NCBI GenBank assembly: GCA_002340355.1
Contig: DDLX01000015.1
Location: 1-64,000, forward strand
Direction of reading: 5' to 3'
Length of the DNA stretch: 64,000 nt
DNA from: Cytophagales bacterium UBA2561
GTDB taxonomy: Bacteria > Bacteroidota > Bacteroidia > Cytophagales > Thermoflexibacteraceae
Below the pieces are notes generated by a model. It was not told where the DNA came from. It did not search any database and saw only the letters and a program-made list of their open reading frames with translations. A program made the position numbers and the translations under genes. Shown here piece after piece: positions 55,513 to 63,568 of the stretch (its first letter is position 1; each line of letters starts with the position of its first letter).

Positions 55513-55776
55513 ATGCAAACGATACCATCTGCTCAAGTTCAATTAAATTTGACCGAACTCATTAATCAAATCATCAAAAATAATGAACGAATAAAAGTAG
55601 CAAGTGAAACAGGTTCAGTCGTGATATTGTCGGAATCGGACTGGAATGCCTTATCTGAAACTTTGCGCCTTTTGCAAGATGAAACTTCATTAAAATCGCT
55701 TTTAGAAGGGCATCAGGCTCGAAAAAAAGGACAATCCATTGGTAAACCCTCATCCGAATTTTTCAATGAATTATAA
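55513..55776 (+). CDS. Antitoxin, Phd/YefM family
   Basis: An 87-residue antitoxin that binds the downstream toxin and should repress its own operon. The N-terminal half has the Phd/YefM pattern (PSAQVQLNLTELINQIIKNN, then VVILSESDWNALSETLRLL). The C-terminal end is polar and probably wraps the toxin. It overlaps the toxin gene by 11 bases. It begins 58 bases after the ATPase-TPR gene, with the hairpin between them. No operator repeat is obvious by eye. Confidence 0.88.
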   Translation: MQTIPSAQVQLNLTELINQIIKNNERIKVASETGSVVILSESDWNALSETLRLLQDETSLKSLLEGHQARKKGQSIGKPSSEFFNEL

Positions 55777-56041
55777 ATTATTTTTTCTCAAACAAGCCGA
55801 AAAAGATTTACAAGAATTTCGCAAAAAAGACAAGCCAAGTTATCTTAAATGCTTTGATTTAGTGCGTAGTACGATGCAGAATCCACGTCAAGGAATTGGG
55901 AAGCCCGAACGCTTAAAATTTTTTGAGGAGGAAGTTTACAGTCGTAGAGTTAATCAAAAAGACCGTATGATTTATACGATTTACGAGGAAGAAAAAGAAG
56001 TAGATGTTTCTTCCTTCAAAGGGCATTATGAAGATAAATAA
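55766..56041 (+). CDS. Toxin, YoeB/RelE-type ribosome-dependent mRNase
   Basis: A 91-residue endoribonuclease of the YoeB type that cleaves mRNA at the ribosomal A site. The family block GIGKPERLKFFEEEVYSRRVN is present, and the catalytic residues match YoeB: E48, R67 in KDRMIY, and H87-Y88 in FKGHYED. I start at ATG 55766, which gives MNYKLFFLKQAEKDL as in the family and overlaps the antitoxin; a TTG at 55739 would add nine residues. The pair looks intact. Confidence 0.9.
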   Translation: MNYKLFFLKQAEKDLQEFRKKDKPSYLKCFDLVRSTMQNPRQGIGKPERLKFFEEEVYSRRVNQKDRMIYTIYEEEKEVDVSSFKGHYEDK

Positions 56042-56084
56042 CCTCTTCAAAAAATATAAGATTTTGAAAATCAAGCATTAATCA

Positions 56085-57467
56085 ATGGCAAAAAAAGCAA
56101 AAACCTCTTATTTCTGTCAGAGTTGTGGCTACCAAAGTCCCAAGTGGATGGGAAAATGTCCTTCATGCCAGTCGTGGAATACGATAGTCGAAGAAATTAT
56201 TCAAAAAGATACGGCTTCAAATAAAGTGGCAGGAATTCCTGAAAGTACTTCTCGTCAAATTGTCTCCAAACCCAAACGACTAAAAGACATTCGATACACC
56301 GAAAAAGAACGTATCAAAACCCCTGATAATGAACTTAATCGGGTGCTTGGTGGTGGAATTGTAGGCGGAAGTATGATTTTATTGGGTGGAGAACCGGGAA
56401 TAGGCAAATCGACTTTGATGCTCCAAATTGCGATGCGTCTGAAAAGCCTTAAAATTTTATATGTGTCGGGCGAAGAAAGTGCTACGCAAATCAAAATGCG
56501 TGCCGAACGACTTTCATCTGCCTCAAATCATTGTTATGTCCTTATCGAAAGCAATACCCAAAATATTTTTCAACAAATCGAAAAATTAGAACCTGAATTG
56601 GTGGTCATTGATTCGATTCAAACCCTAACAACGGCTTTCGTGGATTCGGTGGCGGGGAGTGTTTCCCAAGTTCGAGAGTGTACAGGTGAACTTTTACGGT
56701 TTGCAAAGGAATCGGGAACTCCTGTTTTTTTGGTCGGACATATTACTAAAGATGGTGGATTGGCGGGACCTAAAGTTCTGGAACACATGGTCGATACGGT
56801 TTTACAATTTGAAGGAGACCGCCACTTGAGTTATCGGATTTTACGGACGACTAAAAACCGTTTTGGCTCAACTTCGGAATTGGGAATTTATGAAATGCAG
56901 GCGCAAGGTTTACGAGAAGTGAGTAATCCTTCCGAAATTCTGATTTCACAACGTGATGAAGACTTTAGTGGAATTACTATCGGCACGACTATGGAAGGAA
57001 ACCGCCCTTTATTAATTGAAGTTCAGTCACTTGTAAGTCCTGCGACTTATGGAACACCTCAACGAAGTTCTACGGGATTTGATGCCAAACGTCTCAATAT
57101 GTTATTGGCAGTTTTGGAAAAAAGAGGAGGCTACCGACTAGGCACACAGGATGTTTTTTTGAATATTGCAGGAGGTTTGAAAGTTGAAGACCCTGCATTA
57201 GATTTGGCGGTTTGTGCCTCTCTGATTTCTTCTTATAATGATTCGCCTGTTGCACCCAAGACGTGTTTTGCGGCAGAAGTGGGTTTAGGAGGTGAAATTC
57301 GAGCCATTAATCGTATTGAGCAACGCATCTCGGAAGCTGAGAAATTGGGTTTCCAAGAAATCTATATTTCAAAACATAATGCGAAAGGTTTGGATATCAG
57401 TCAATTTAAAATTGGAGTACGAGCTATAGGAAAATTAGACGAAATCCAGATTGGAATATCAAGTTAA
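56085..57467 (+). CDS. radA: DNA repair protein RadA
   Basis: RecA-like helicase that drives branch migration in recombination. The N-terminal zinc finger has C11, C14, C25 and C28. The ATPase P-loop is GGEPGIGKST (about 101-110), the family-specific KNRFGS motif lies near residue 258, and the C-terminal LonP-like domain has GGLKVEDPALDLAVCASLIS. At 460 residues it is a normal length. It begins 43 bases after the toxin gene; shared transcription is possible but not indicated. Confidence 0.97.
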   Translation: MAKKAKTSYFCQSCGYQSPKWMGKCPSCQSWNTIVEEIIQKDTASNKVAGIPESTSRQIVSKPKRLKDIRYTEKERIKTPDNELNRVLGGGIVGGSMILLGGEPGIGKSTLMLQIAMRLKSLKILYVSGEESATQIKMRAERLSSASNHCYVLIESNTQNIFQQIEKLEPELVVIDSIQTLTTAFVDSVAGSVSQVRECTGELLRFAKESGTPVFLVGHITKDGGLAGPKVLEHMVDTVLQFEGDRHLSYRILRTTKNRFGSTSELGIYEMQAQGLREVSNPSEILISQRDEDFSGITIGTTMEGNRPLLIEVQSLVSPATYGTPQRSSTGFDAKRLNMLLAVLEKRGGYRLGTQDVFLNIAGGLKVEDPALDLAVCASLISSYNDSPVAPKTCFAAEVGLGGEIRAINRIEQRISEAEKLGFQEIYISKHNAKGLDISQFKIGVRAIGKLDEIQIGISS

Positions 57468-57643
57468 TATTTCTCATGTTTTAAGATAAATATCCTATAC
57501 TACTGTTTCTCCTTATGTTTGGTTTGGATAAATGGAGTTCATATACTAAATTCGTTTGAAACTAATTAGGTATTGTCACCTATTTGTTTCATATCTTAAA
57601 CTTACTATGATAATCAACTGTTTTTCTATTTCTACACTAGACT

Positions 57644-57727
57644 TTATCACGATTTATTAGTACTTCAAAATCGCCGTTGGCTGTGTCTCACAGCCGACAA
57701 AAAGACCCAAATTAGAGAACGTGATAA
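57644..57727. repeat. Nested inverted repeat between radA and recR
   Basis: Outer arms TTATCACG (57644-57651) and CGTGATAA (57720-57727) flank an inner hairpin GTTGGCTGTG (57676-57685) / CACAGCCGAC (57689-57698) with a 3-base loop and one G-T pair. The inner part is GC-richer than its surroundings. It could be a small mobile palindrome or a structured RNA. The rest of 57468-57773 holds nothing recognisable. Confidence 0.6.
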
Positions 57728-57773
57728 TGTCTTACTATCGTAATAATTTCTATTACTTACGCCTTATTATTTT

Positions 57774-58376
57774 ATGGAATATCCATCAAAATTAATTGAA
57801 GATGCTGTTGAGGAAATAGCCAAACTTCCTGGGATTGGACGGAAAACAGCCTTACGGTTATGCTTGCATTTGCTGAAAAAAGAGGAGGCTCAAACCCAAA
57901 ATTTAGCACGTGCTTTAGTTGATTTACGCACCAAAACTACTTATTGTACTGAATGTCGAAATATTTCGGATGCGCCTCTTTGTCGAATTTGTAGTAGTAC
58001 AAAACGTTCAAAATCAATTATTTGTGTTGTGGAAGATGTTCCTGCTTTATCTGCTATCGAAAATACGGCACAATACGATGGACTTTATCATGTTTTAGGT
58101 GGACTAATTTCGCCTATGAATGGAGTTAGCCCCAGTGATTTAACCATTGAAAAGTTGATAGAACGAGTAGAAAAAAATGAAATTGAAGAAATTATTTTTG
58201 CACTAAGTGCTACGATGGAAGCGGATACTACAGCTTTTTATATTACCAAAAAATTAAAACCTTTTTCATTGAAAATTAGTGCTATAGCTAGGGGTATTCC
58301 TATCGGGAGTGAACCTGAATATACTGATGAAGTCACATTAGGTAGAAGCATTATGAAACGAATTCGGTACGAATAA
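57774..58376 (+). CDS. recR: Recombination mediator RecR
   Basis: Works with RecO/RecF to load RecA on gapped DNA. The helix-hairpin-helix LPGIGRKTALRL (about 18-29) is followed by the C4 zinc finger (C58, C61, C70, C73). The Toprim domain has SIICVVEDVPAL (about 81-92) and VLGGLISPMNGVSP. At 200 residues it is complete. It is followed after 23 bases by a small lipoprotein gene. Confidence 0.97.
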   Translation: MEYPSKLIEDAVEEIAKLPGIGRKTALRLCLHLLKKEEAQTQNLARALVDLRTKTTYCTECRNISDAPLCRICSSTKRSKSIICVVEDVPALSAIENTAQYDGLYHVLGGLISPMNGVSPSDLTIEKLIERVEKNEIEEIIFALSATMEADTTAFYITKKLKPFSLKISAIARGIPIGSEPEYTDEVTLGRSIMKRIRYE

Positions 58377-58399
58377 AGTTGGACTAAATTAAATCATTT

Positions 58400-58813
58400 A
58401 TGAAACTGAATAACATTTTATTTTTTCTCATTACAGTTGCTTTTTTATCCTGTAAAAATACAGAGAATCAGAGTCAAAAAAAAGCATCTAAGGTTACTTT
58501 CGAAACTATTGCTCAAGAAAAATTGAGTAAAAGTTTCAAAAAACTATTTAATGCGTCAGGCTCACATGTCATTTGCTATACACAACACAAGACGACCCAG
58601 TCTAATCCTGTGGCTCAGATTCATTTTTTGGTATTTGAGGTACAAAGTCATCGATTAATTTACGAAAATACAGCAAATCAAGCCACTATCCAATGGCTCA
58701 CGGATAAAAGATTTAAGGTTCAAACCCTTAAAAAAAATGCAGAATTGAAGGCAAATTATTATGTTTATGATGTTGAAAAACAGCGAAAGGTTCAAGTAGA
58801 TACTGATTTATAA
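58400..58813 (+). CDS. Small lipoprotein of unknown function
   Basis: A 137-residue protein with a lipoprotein signal (MKLNNILFFLITVAFLSC, Cys at residue 18). The mature part is basic at first (QKKASKVTFETIAQEKLSKS), then beta-rich (NPVAQIHFLVFEVQSHRLIYE). I do not recognise a family. It probably shares the recR transcript and ends in a bidirectional hairpin at 58844. Confidence 0.7.
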   Translation: MKLNNILFFLITVAFLSCKNTENQSQKKASKVTFETIAQEKLSKSFKKLFNASGSHVICYTQHKTTQSNPVAQIHFLVFEVQSHRLIYENTANQATIQWLTDKRFKVQTLKKNAELKANYYVYDVEKQRKVQVDTDL

Positions 58814-58843
58814 TCCTTCAACTATTTTAGTTCTGAACCCAAT

Positions 58844-58877
58844 AAACTCATCAAGACTTTAAAAACCTGATGGGTTT
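58844..58877. terminator. Bidirectional terminator-like hairpin
   Basis: AAACTCATCA (58844-58853) pairs with TGATGGGTTT (58868-58877), 10 bp with one G-T pair. It lies between convergent genes, touching the stop of the minus-strand gene at 58876. Confidence 0.55.
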
Positions 58878-59472
58878 AAATACTTTCCGTTTCAATCCAT
58901 GTTTGGAGTAAACTCACCATTTCCTTTCGATGAGTTAGCGGTAATTTAATTTTATAAGCATTTCCTTCAGGATATTTCCCACTAATAATTATTTGACGGT
59001 CATAATTTTCAGTAAATTTCTCACTGATTCGTTGAATGGTGTGTTTTGGTAAGAGCGTATGAATATCTTCATTAATAATTAATAAAACATCCGAATCATA
59101 AAAAAGACCATCATGATATTCACCACTTTCGGTCATCATTCGTTCTCCTTCCAAGCGGCGAAATTTTCGATAATATCGAAAGGCAATAATACCAAATGGA
59201 ATCGCTAAAGCAGGCAATAAAATGACGCTTGCCCCATCGTATTCCATGCCCGCAAGCATCTTAAACCAGCCGTAAAACATTGGGATTGCCGTCAACAAAC
59301 TGAGTAGTATAAAAATAGGGATAATAATGAACTTCAAAACTGTACTTGCTCCCTCTCCTTGGTATGGGATAAAGTGTAAATCATCAGGCAAATCATTTGT
59401 TTTGATATATAGCCACTGCTGATAATGCTTAGGCAATTCATTTTCAGTAACTTCGATAAGTAAAGATATCAT
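58876..59472 (-). CDS. Membrane protein of unknown function
   Basis: A 198-residue protein with two membrane helices (about 46-72 and 81-101), an N-terminal about 45-residue soluble part and a longer C-terminal cytosolic part containing GLFYDSDVLLIINEDIHTLLPKH. This is the bitopic-plus-PH-like layout seen in several small Bacteroidota membrane proteins, but I do not recognise a family. I choose Met 59472 (MISLLIEVTENELP); a Met at 59493 would add seven residues. Confidence 0.65.
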   Translation of the reverse strand: MISLLIEVTENELPKHYQQWLYIKTNDLPDDLHFIPYQGEGASTVLKFIIIPIFILLSLLTAIPMFYGWFKMLAGMEYDGASVILLPALAIPFGIIAFRYYRKFRRLEGERMMTESGEYHDGLFYDSDVLLIINEDIHTLLPKHTIQRISEKFTENYDRQIIISGKYPEGNAYKIKLPLTHRKEMVSLLQTWIETESI

Positions 59473-59657
59473 GTTCTTATAGTATAGTTTCAAAATGGGT
59501 CTTGATCACAACTTAGGCTCAAATTGACGTAAAATACCTTTTTTGATTTTCAAGGTTTGCATGTATTTTGAGATGTTGAAAAAGACTAAAAACTTACCTC
59601 AGAAAGGACAAAAAATTTGCCAGAGTTGAGTTCAAAGGCGATTTTCGTTCGTATTAT

Positions 59658-61592
59658 TCATGTAACTTCTTGTATTTTCTTATGAATCAAGCGTCCTCGT
59701 CTATCATAAAATTTCCATTCGCCTACAGGTTTATTATTACGATATTCGCCTCGTGCTTCGATTCGTCCTCGTTTACCATAAAATTTCCATTCGCCTGTTT
59801 TGGCACCCTCTATAAATTTTCCTTCTGCTTTGATTTGTTCTCGTTCGTCATAATATCGCCAAATACCGTTTGGTTTTCCTTTCTTGAAATTTCCTCGTGT
59901 AGCCGTCTTTCGGTTATCATGATAAAAAATCCGTTTTCCTTTTCCATTCTTGAAGTCACCGATATACATTTTTTTTCCGTTGCGCCCTGTCCACATAGAA
60001 GCTTGAAGTAAATGCCCAAATTTCCAAGTTTCCGTTTGTTTCGTTCTCCCATTAGTATGAAAATAAGTCCAAACACCTTCTTCTTTTCCTTGTAAAAACT
60101 TTCCTTTGACCTTGACGTTTCCATGTGCATAAAATTCTTGCCACTCGCCTTCAGGTTCGCCATTCAGAAAATGTCCTGACTTGGCTAATATTTCTGATTC
60201 ATCATAAAATTTCCATAACCCAATTTCTTCTCCATCTGAAAATTGTCCTTCCTCAGCAAGTTTTCCATTTGAATGATAGGATTTCCATTTGCCATTTTTT
60301 TTGCCGTTTTTATATTTTCCTTCTGAGAGCAAACTCTGTTGATTGGCATTATATTCCTTCCATTCGCCACTTTTTTGACCTTTTTCATAACGTCCTGTTC
60401 CTGTCTCGCTTCCGTCTGGAGCAAAGGTTCGCCAAGTTCCTGTCTTTTTTCCCTCGAAAAAACGTCCATCTTGAGCTTTTACACCATTGGCATAAAATTC
60501 AGCATATTCACCATGCAAAAACCCTTCTACAAATTCACCTTGTCGTTGAATAGTTTGGGTACTATCAGGAAAAAATACTTTCCATTCTCCATCAGGAATA
60601 TTGTCCCGATAATGGAGCATTGCCCGCAAGTTTCCATCTTTGAAATAAGCTTTGAAAAAACCTTCAAGTAAACCGTCCTTATAGGTGGCTTCGGCAATTT
60701 TTCGTCCTAAACCATCATAAAAGATACGTAATCCATTACCTTTTTCGAAGGATGATTTTTCTAATCGAAAGCCCTCAGCACTGAAATAGTTGGTAATTTC
60801 CATCAATTTTCCATCCTGAAAAACTAAAATCTGACGGGGTTGATTATTGCTAAAATATTCTCGATACTCACCATGTAATATGCCTTTCTCAAAATTGGCA
60901 TTATGTTTAATACGCCCATTTGGATGGTATACTTTCCATTGACTATATGGTTGATCATCTCGAAAAAGACCTTCTAAAGTTGGATAGCCTTGTCCGCCAT
61001 ACATTTTCCAGTATCCTTCAGCTAAATCTGTTAAATAATTCATTTCTAAATGTTTACGACCATCCAAAAAGTAATGGGTAACATTTCCTTGTTTCATACC
61101 TGTTCGGTAAGTCATTGAAATGGCAGGATTACCATTTTCAAAAAATTCCGTCCATTTGCCTGTGGGCTCCCCATATTTAAAGAGGGCTTTTGCCTTAAAA
61201 TTTTTATTAGTATAATATTCTACTCGAAGGCTGTCGGGTTTTCCATTTTTAAAGTAACTCTCAAAGATGGGAATGCCATTTTGGTATTCTGTAAATAAAC
61301 CATGCAATTTATCATCTCGATAATTCATAATATGTGAAATTCGTCCTGTAGAATCATACCGAAACCACTCTCCTTGACGTTTGCCTTTGTCATAAAGCCC
61401 TTCTAATTGAATGACCTGATTAGAATAGAAAAACTTCCAAGCTCCTTCTCGTAGTCCATCCGCATTGTATTTTCCTTCAGGAAGTGTATTCGGATTTTCA
61501 GATGAATTTTCGTTAGTTTGTCCTGAAAGTGAATTCAAGATCGTGATTCCGAAAAAGACAAGAAAAAATAGAAGTAGGATTGGTCGTTCCAT
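59658..61592 (-). CDS. Secreted MORN-2-type repeat protein, about 25 repeats
   Basis: A 644-residue protein with a signal peptide (MERPILLLFFLVFFGITILN, cleavage near SGQ). The rest is an unbroken array of about 25 units of 23-24 residues with the MORN-2 pattern G-x-W-x-x-[YF], for example NGKWKSYHSNGKLAEEGQFS and TGEWKFYGKRGRIEARGEYR. No other domain is present. Databases sometimes label short relatives as YwqK-family antitoxins, but this is long, secreted and not paired with a toxin. It probably forms an extended beta-hairpin stack for protein or glycan contacts at the surface. C-terminal repeats are the most regular. Confidence 0.88.
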   Translation of the reverse strand: MERPILLLFFLVFFGITILNSLSGQTNENSSENPNTLPEGKYNADGLREGAWKFFYSNQVIQLEGLYDKGKRQGEWFRYDSTGRISHIMNYRDDKLHGLFTEYQNGIPIFESYFKNGKPDSLRVEYYTNKNFKAKALFKYGEPTGKWTEFFENGNPAISMTYRTGMKQGNVTHYFLDGRKHLEMNYLTDLAEGYWKMYGGQGYPTLEGLFRDDQPYSQWKVYHPNGRIKHNANFEKGILHGEYREYFSNNQPRQILVFQDGKLMEITNYFSAEGFRLEKSSFEKGNGLRIFYDGLGRKIAEATYKDGLLEGFFKAYFKDGNLRAMLHYRDNIPDGEWKVFFPDSTQTIQRQGEFVEGFLHGEYAEFYANGVKAQDGRFFEGKKTGTWRTFAPDGSETGTGRYEKGQKSGEWKEYNANQQSLLSEGKYKNGKKNGKWKSYHSNGKLAEEGQFSDGEEIGLWKFYDESEILAKSGHFLNGEPEGEWQEFYAHGNVKVKGKFLQGKEEGVWTYFHTNGRTKQTETWKFGHLLQASMWTGRNGKKMYIGDFKNGKGKRIFYHDNRKTATRGNFKKGKPNGIWRYYDEREQIKAEGKFIEGAKTGEWKFYGKRGRIEARGEYRNNKPVGEWKFYDRRGRLIHKKIQEVT

Positions 61593-61789
61593 GAGCCGAA
61601 TTATTTTGGTTTGATATTTTTATAATCGAGAAACACTACTTCAATTTACATGAAAATCATACCAGAATTCAAAAAAGAAGGGAATTATTCAGATATTTTG
61701 AGTTAATATTAGAAATGCAACTTAGAGCAATACCAGCCTACATATTTGTTCCTACTTATTCCACTAATCACTATTAAATCAAAGACTTG

Positions 61790-62686
61790 ATGAAAAAACA
61801 TATCACAGAGCAATTCAAAGTATTACAAGACACGATTTGTCAAGCACTGGAGAATACAGATGGAAAAGCAAAATTTCAACAGGACTTATGGGAACGTCCT
61901 GCGGGTGGTGGTGGGCGGACACGTGTGATAAAAAAGGGCAAAATTATTGAAAAAGGTGGCGTTAACTTTTCGGCAGTTTGGGGCAAAACACCTACTAAAA
62001 TTCTGAAAGTATTGGAATTACCCGAAGCTGATTTTTATGCTACAGGTGTCTCTATCGTTTTACATCCTAAAAATCCATATGTTCCTATTATTCACATGAA
62101 TATCCGATATTTTGAAATGTCTGATGGTACTTTTTGGTTTGGAGGTGGAATTGACTTAACTCCCCATTATATTGATTTGAAACAAGCTCAGTTTTTTCAT
62201 CAACAGCTCAAAGAAGTTTGTGACCGTCATCATCCTGAATATTATACTAAGTTTAAAAAATGGGCGGATGACTATTTTTATCTAAAACATCGCTCTGAAA
62301 CCCGAGGCATTGGAGGAATCTTCTTTGACCACCTAAAAGAAACTAAAGAAAAGAATAAAGTACAACTTTTTGATTTTGTGATAGATATAGGAAGTATTTT
62401 TATCCCAATTTATACTCATTTAATGAAAGCAAGTAAAGATTTACCCTACGGAGAGATAGAAGAAGACTGGCAAAAAACTCGGAGAGGACGATATGTTGAG
62501 TTTAATTTGATTTGGGATAAAGGCACAAAGTTTGGCTTGGATACTAACGGACGTACCGAATCTATTTTGATGAGTTTACCACCATTGGCAAGCTGGGAAT
62601 ATGATTTTAAACCAAAGCCCAACTCTAAAGAAGCCCAGACCCAAGCCTTACTTCGAAAGGGGATTGATTGGATTAATATAAAATAA
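61790..62686 (+). CDS. hemF: Oxygen-dependent coproporphyrinogen III oxidase
   Basis: Decarboxylates coproporphyrinogen III to protoporphyrinogen IX in aerobic haem synthesis. The family motifs are complete: WERPAGGGGRTRV (about 35-47), HMNIRYFEM (about 104-112), WFGGGIDLTPHYI (about 118-130), KHRSETRGIGGIFFDHL (about 166-182) and RRGRYVEFNLIWDKGT (about 231-246). ATG at 61790 is preferred to the TTG just before it. At 298 residues it matches the bacterial HemF length. It indicates a capacity for aerobic haem formation. Confidence 0.97.
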   Translation: MKKHITEQFKVLQDTICQALENTDGKAKFQQDLWERPAGGGGRTRVIKKGKIIEKGGVNFSAVWGKTPTKILKVLELPEADFYATGVSIVLHPKNPYVPIIHMNIRYFEMSDGTFWFGGGIDLTPHYIDLKQAQFFHQQLKEVCDRHHPEYYTKFKKWADDYFYLKHRSETRGIGGIFFDHLKETKEKNKVQLFDFVIDIGSIFIPIYTHLMKASKDLPYGEIEEDWQKTRRGRYVEFNLIWDKGTKFGLDTNGRTESILMSLPPLASWEYDFKPKPNSKEAQTQALLRKGIDWINIK

Positions 62687-62716
62687 TCGTCCCTCAAATA
62701 AAATCGTAGAATCTTG

Positions 62717-62724
62717 TACCTTTG
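62717..62724 (+). promoter_or_regulatory. Candidate -7 promoter element for ubiE/menG
   Basis: TACCTTTG fits TAnnTTTG and lies about 70 bases upstream of the ATG at 62794. A convincing TTG at -33 is absent. Confidence 0.35.
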
Positions 62725-62793
62725 TTTTAACCTTTTACTCAAACGAAAAGTATGGTTATTGAGATAAAAAGCGATTTCAAAACGAAATAGAAG

Positions 62794-63516
62794 ATGGCAG
62801 TTATTCCTTATAAAACCGAAACGGGCAGTAAAAAAGAGCAAGTCGCTCGGATGTTTGATAATATTGCTCGGAATTATGATTTTCTGAATCACTTTTTGAG
62901 CTTGGGTATTGATATTTTATGGCGTAAAAAAGCCGTCAAGATGTTACGTCCCGAACAACCTAAACTGATACTGGATATTGCGACAGGGACAGGTGATTTT
63001 GCTATTGAAACCCTCGCACTGAATCCTGATAAAGTAATTGGGGTTGATATTTCGGCAGGAATGTTAGAAATCGGAAAGCAAAAAATTCAGAAAAAAGGCA
63101 TGATAGATAAAATTGAAATGCAACTTGGCGATTCTGAAAAACTACTTTTTGAAGATAATACGTTTGATGCGCTTACGGTGGCTTTTGGTGTTCGAAATTA
63201 TGAAAATCTGGAAAAAGGATTGATGGATATGTATCGGGTTTTGAAACCAAATGGGACAGTAGTCATTTTAGAATTTTCGCAGCCTGAAGTTTTTCCAATG
63301 AAACAACTTTATCAATTTTATTTTAAATTTATTTTACCCTTAATTGGAAAAGTGGTTTCAAAAGATAATTCGGCTTATACCTACCTACCTGAATCAGTTC
63401 AGGCATTTCCTTATGGGAAGCAATTTGCTGGTATTCTGGAAGATATAGGCTACCGAAATGTGACTATTACACCTTTGACTTTTGGGATTAGCTCAATTTA
63501 TATGGCAAAAAAATAA
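62794..63516 (+). CDS. ubiE: Demethylmenaquinone methyltransferase (UbiE/MenG)
   Basis: Methylates demethylmenaquinone to menaquinone, the last step of the pathway in which MenE also acts. The SAM-dependent class I fold is shown by LDIATGTGDFAIE (motif I, about 55-67), GVDISAGML (about 79-87) and GDSEKLLFEDNTFDALTVAFGVRNY. The N-terminal MFDNIARNYDFLNHFLSLGID is the family signature. At 240 residues it is complete. In a Bacteroidota the quinone is expected to be menaquinone, so MenG is the more precise name. Confidence 0.95.
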   Translation: MAVIPYKTETGSKKEQVARMFDNIARNYDFLNHFLSLGIDILWRKKAVKMLRPEQPKLILDIATGTGDFAIETLALNPDKVIGVDISAGMLEIGKQKIQKKGMIDKIEMQLGDSEKLLFEDNTFDALTVAFGVRNYENLEKGLMDMYRVLKPNGTVVILEFSQPEVFPMKQLYQFYFKFILPLIGKVVSKDNSAYTYLPESVQAFPYGKQFAGILEDIGYRNVTITPLTFGISSIYMAKK

Positions 63517-63525
63517 TACAAATCG

Positions 63526-63557
63526 ACTTTGACGAGATTTTTACATTTCGTCAAAGT
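63526..63557 (+). terminator. Hairpin of the CTTTGACGA family after ubiE
   Basis: ACTTTGACGA (63526-63535) pairs perfectly with TCGTCAAAGT (63548-63557) around a 12-base loop that holds several T. It starts 10 bases after the stop codon and ends 11 bases before the next ATG. Confidence 0.6.
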
Positions 63558-63568
63558 TTATAATTAAA

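Noticed and set aside
58721..58745. T-loop-like GGTTCAAACCC suggesting a tRNA
   Set aside because: It lies inside the small lipoprotein gene in frame, and no acceptor or anticodon arm can be built around it. No tRNA genes were found elsewhere in the window.
59658..61592. MORN-repeat protein as a YwqK-family antitoxin
   Set aside because: It has a signal peptide, about 25 repeats and no toxin neighbour, so the antitoxin label from short relatives does not apply.
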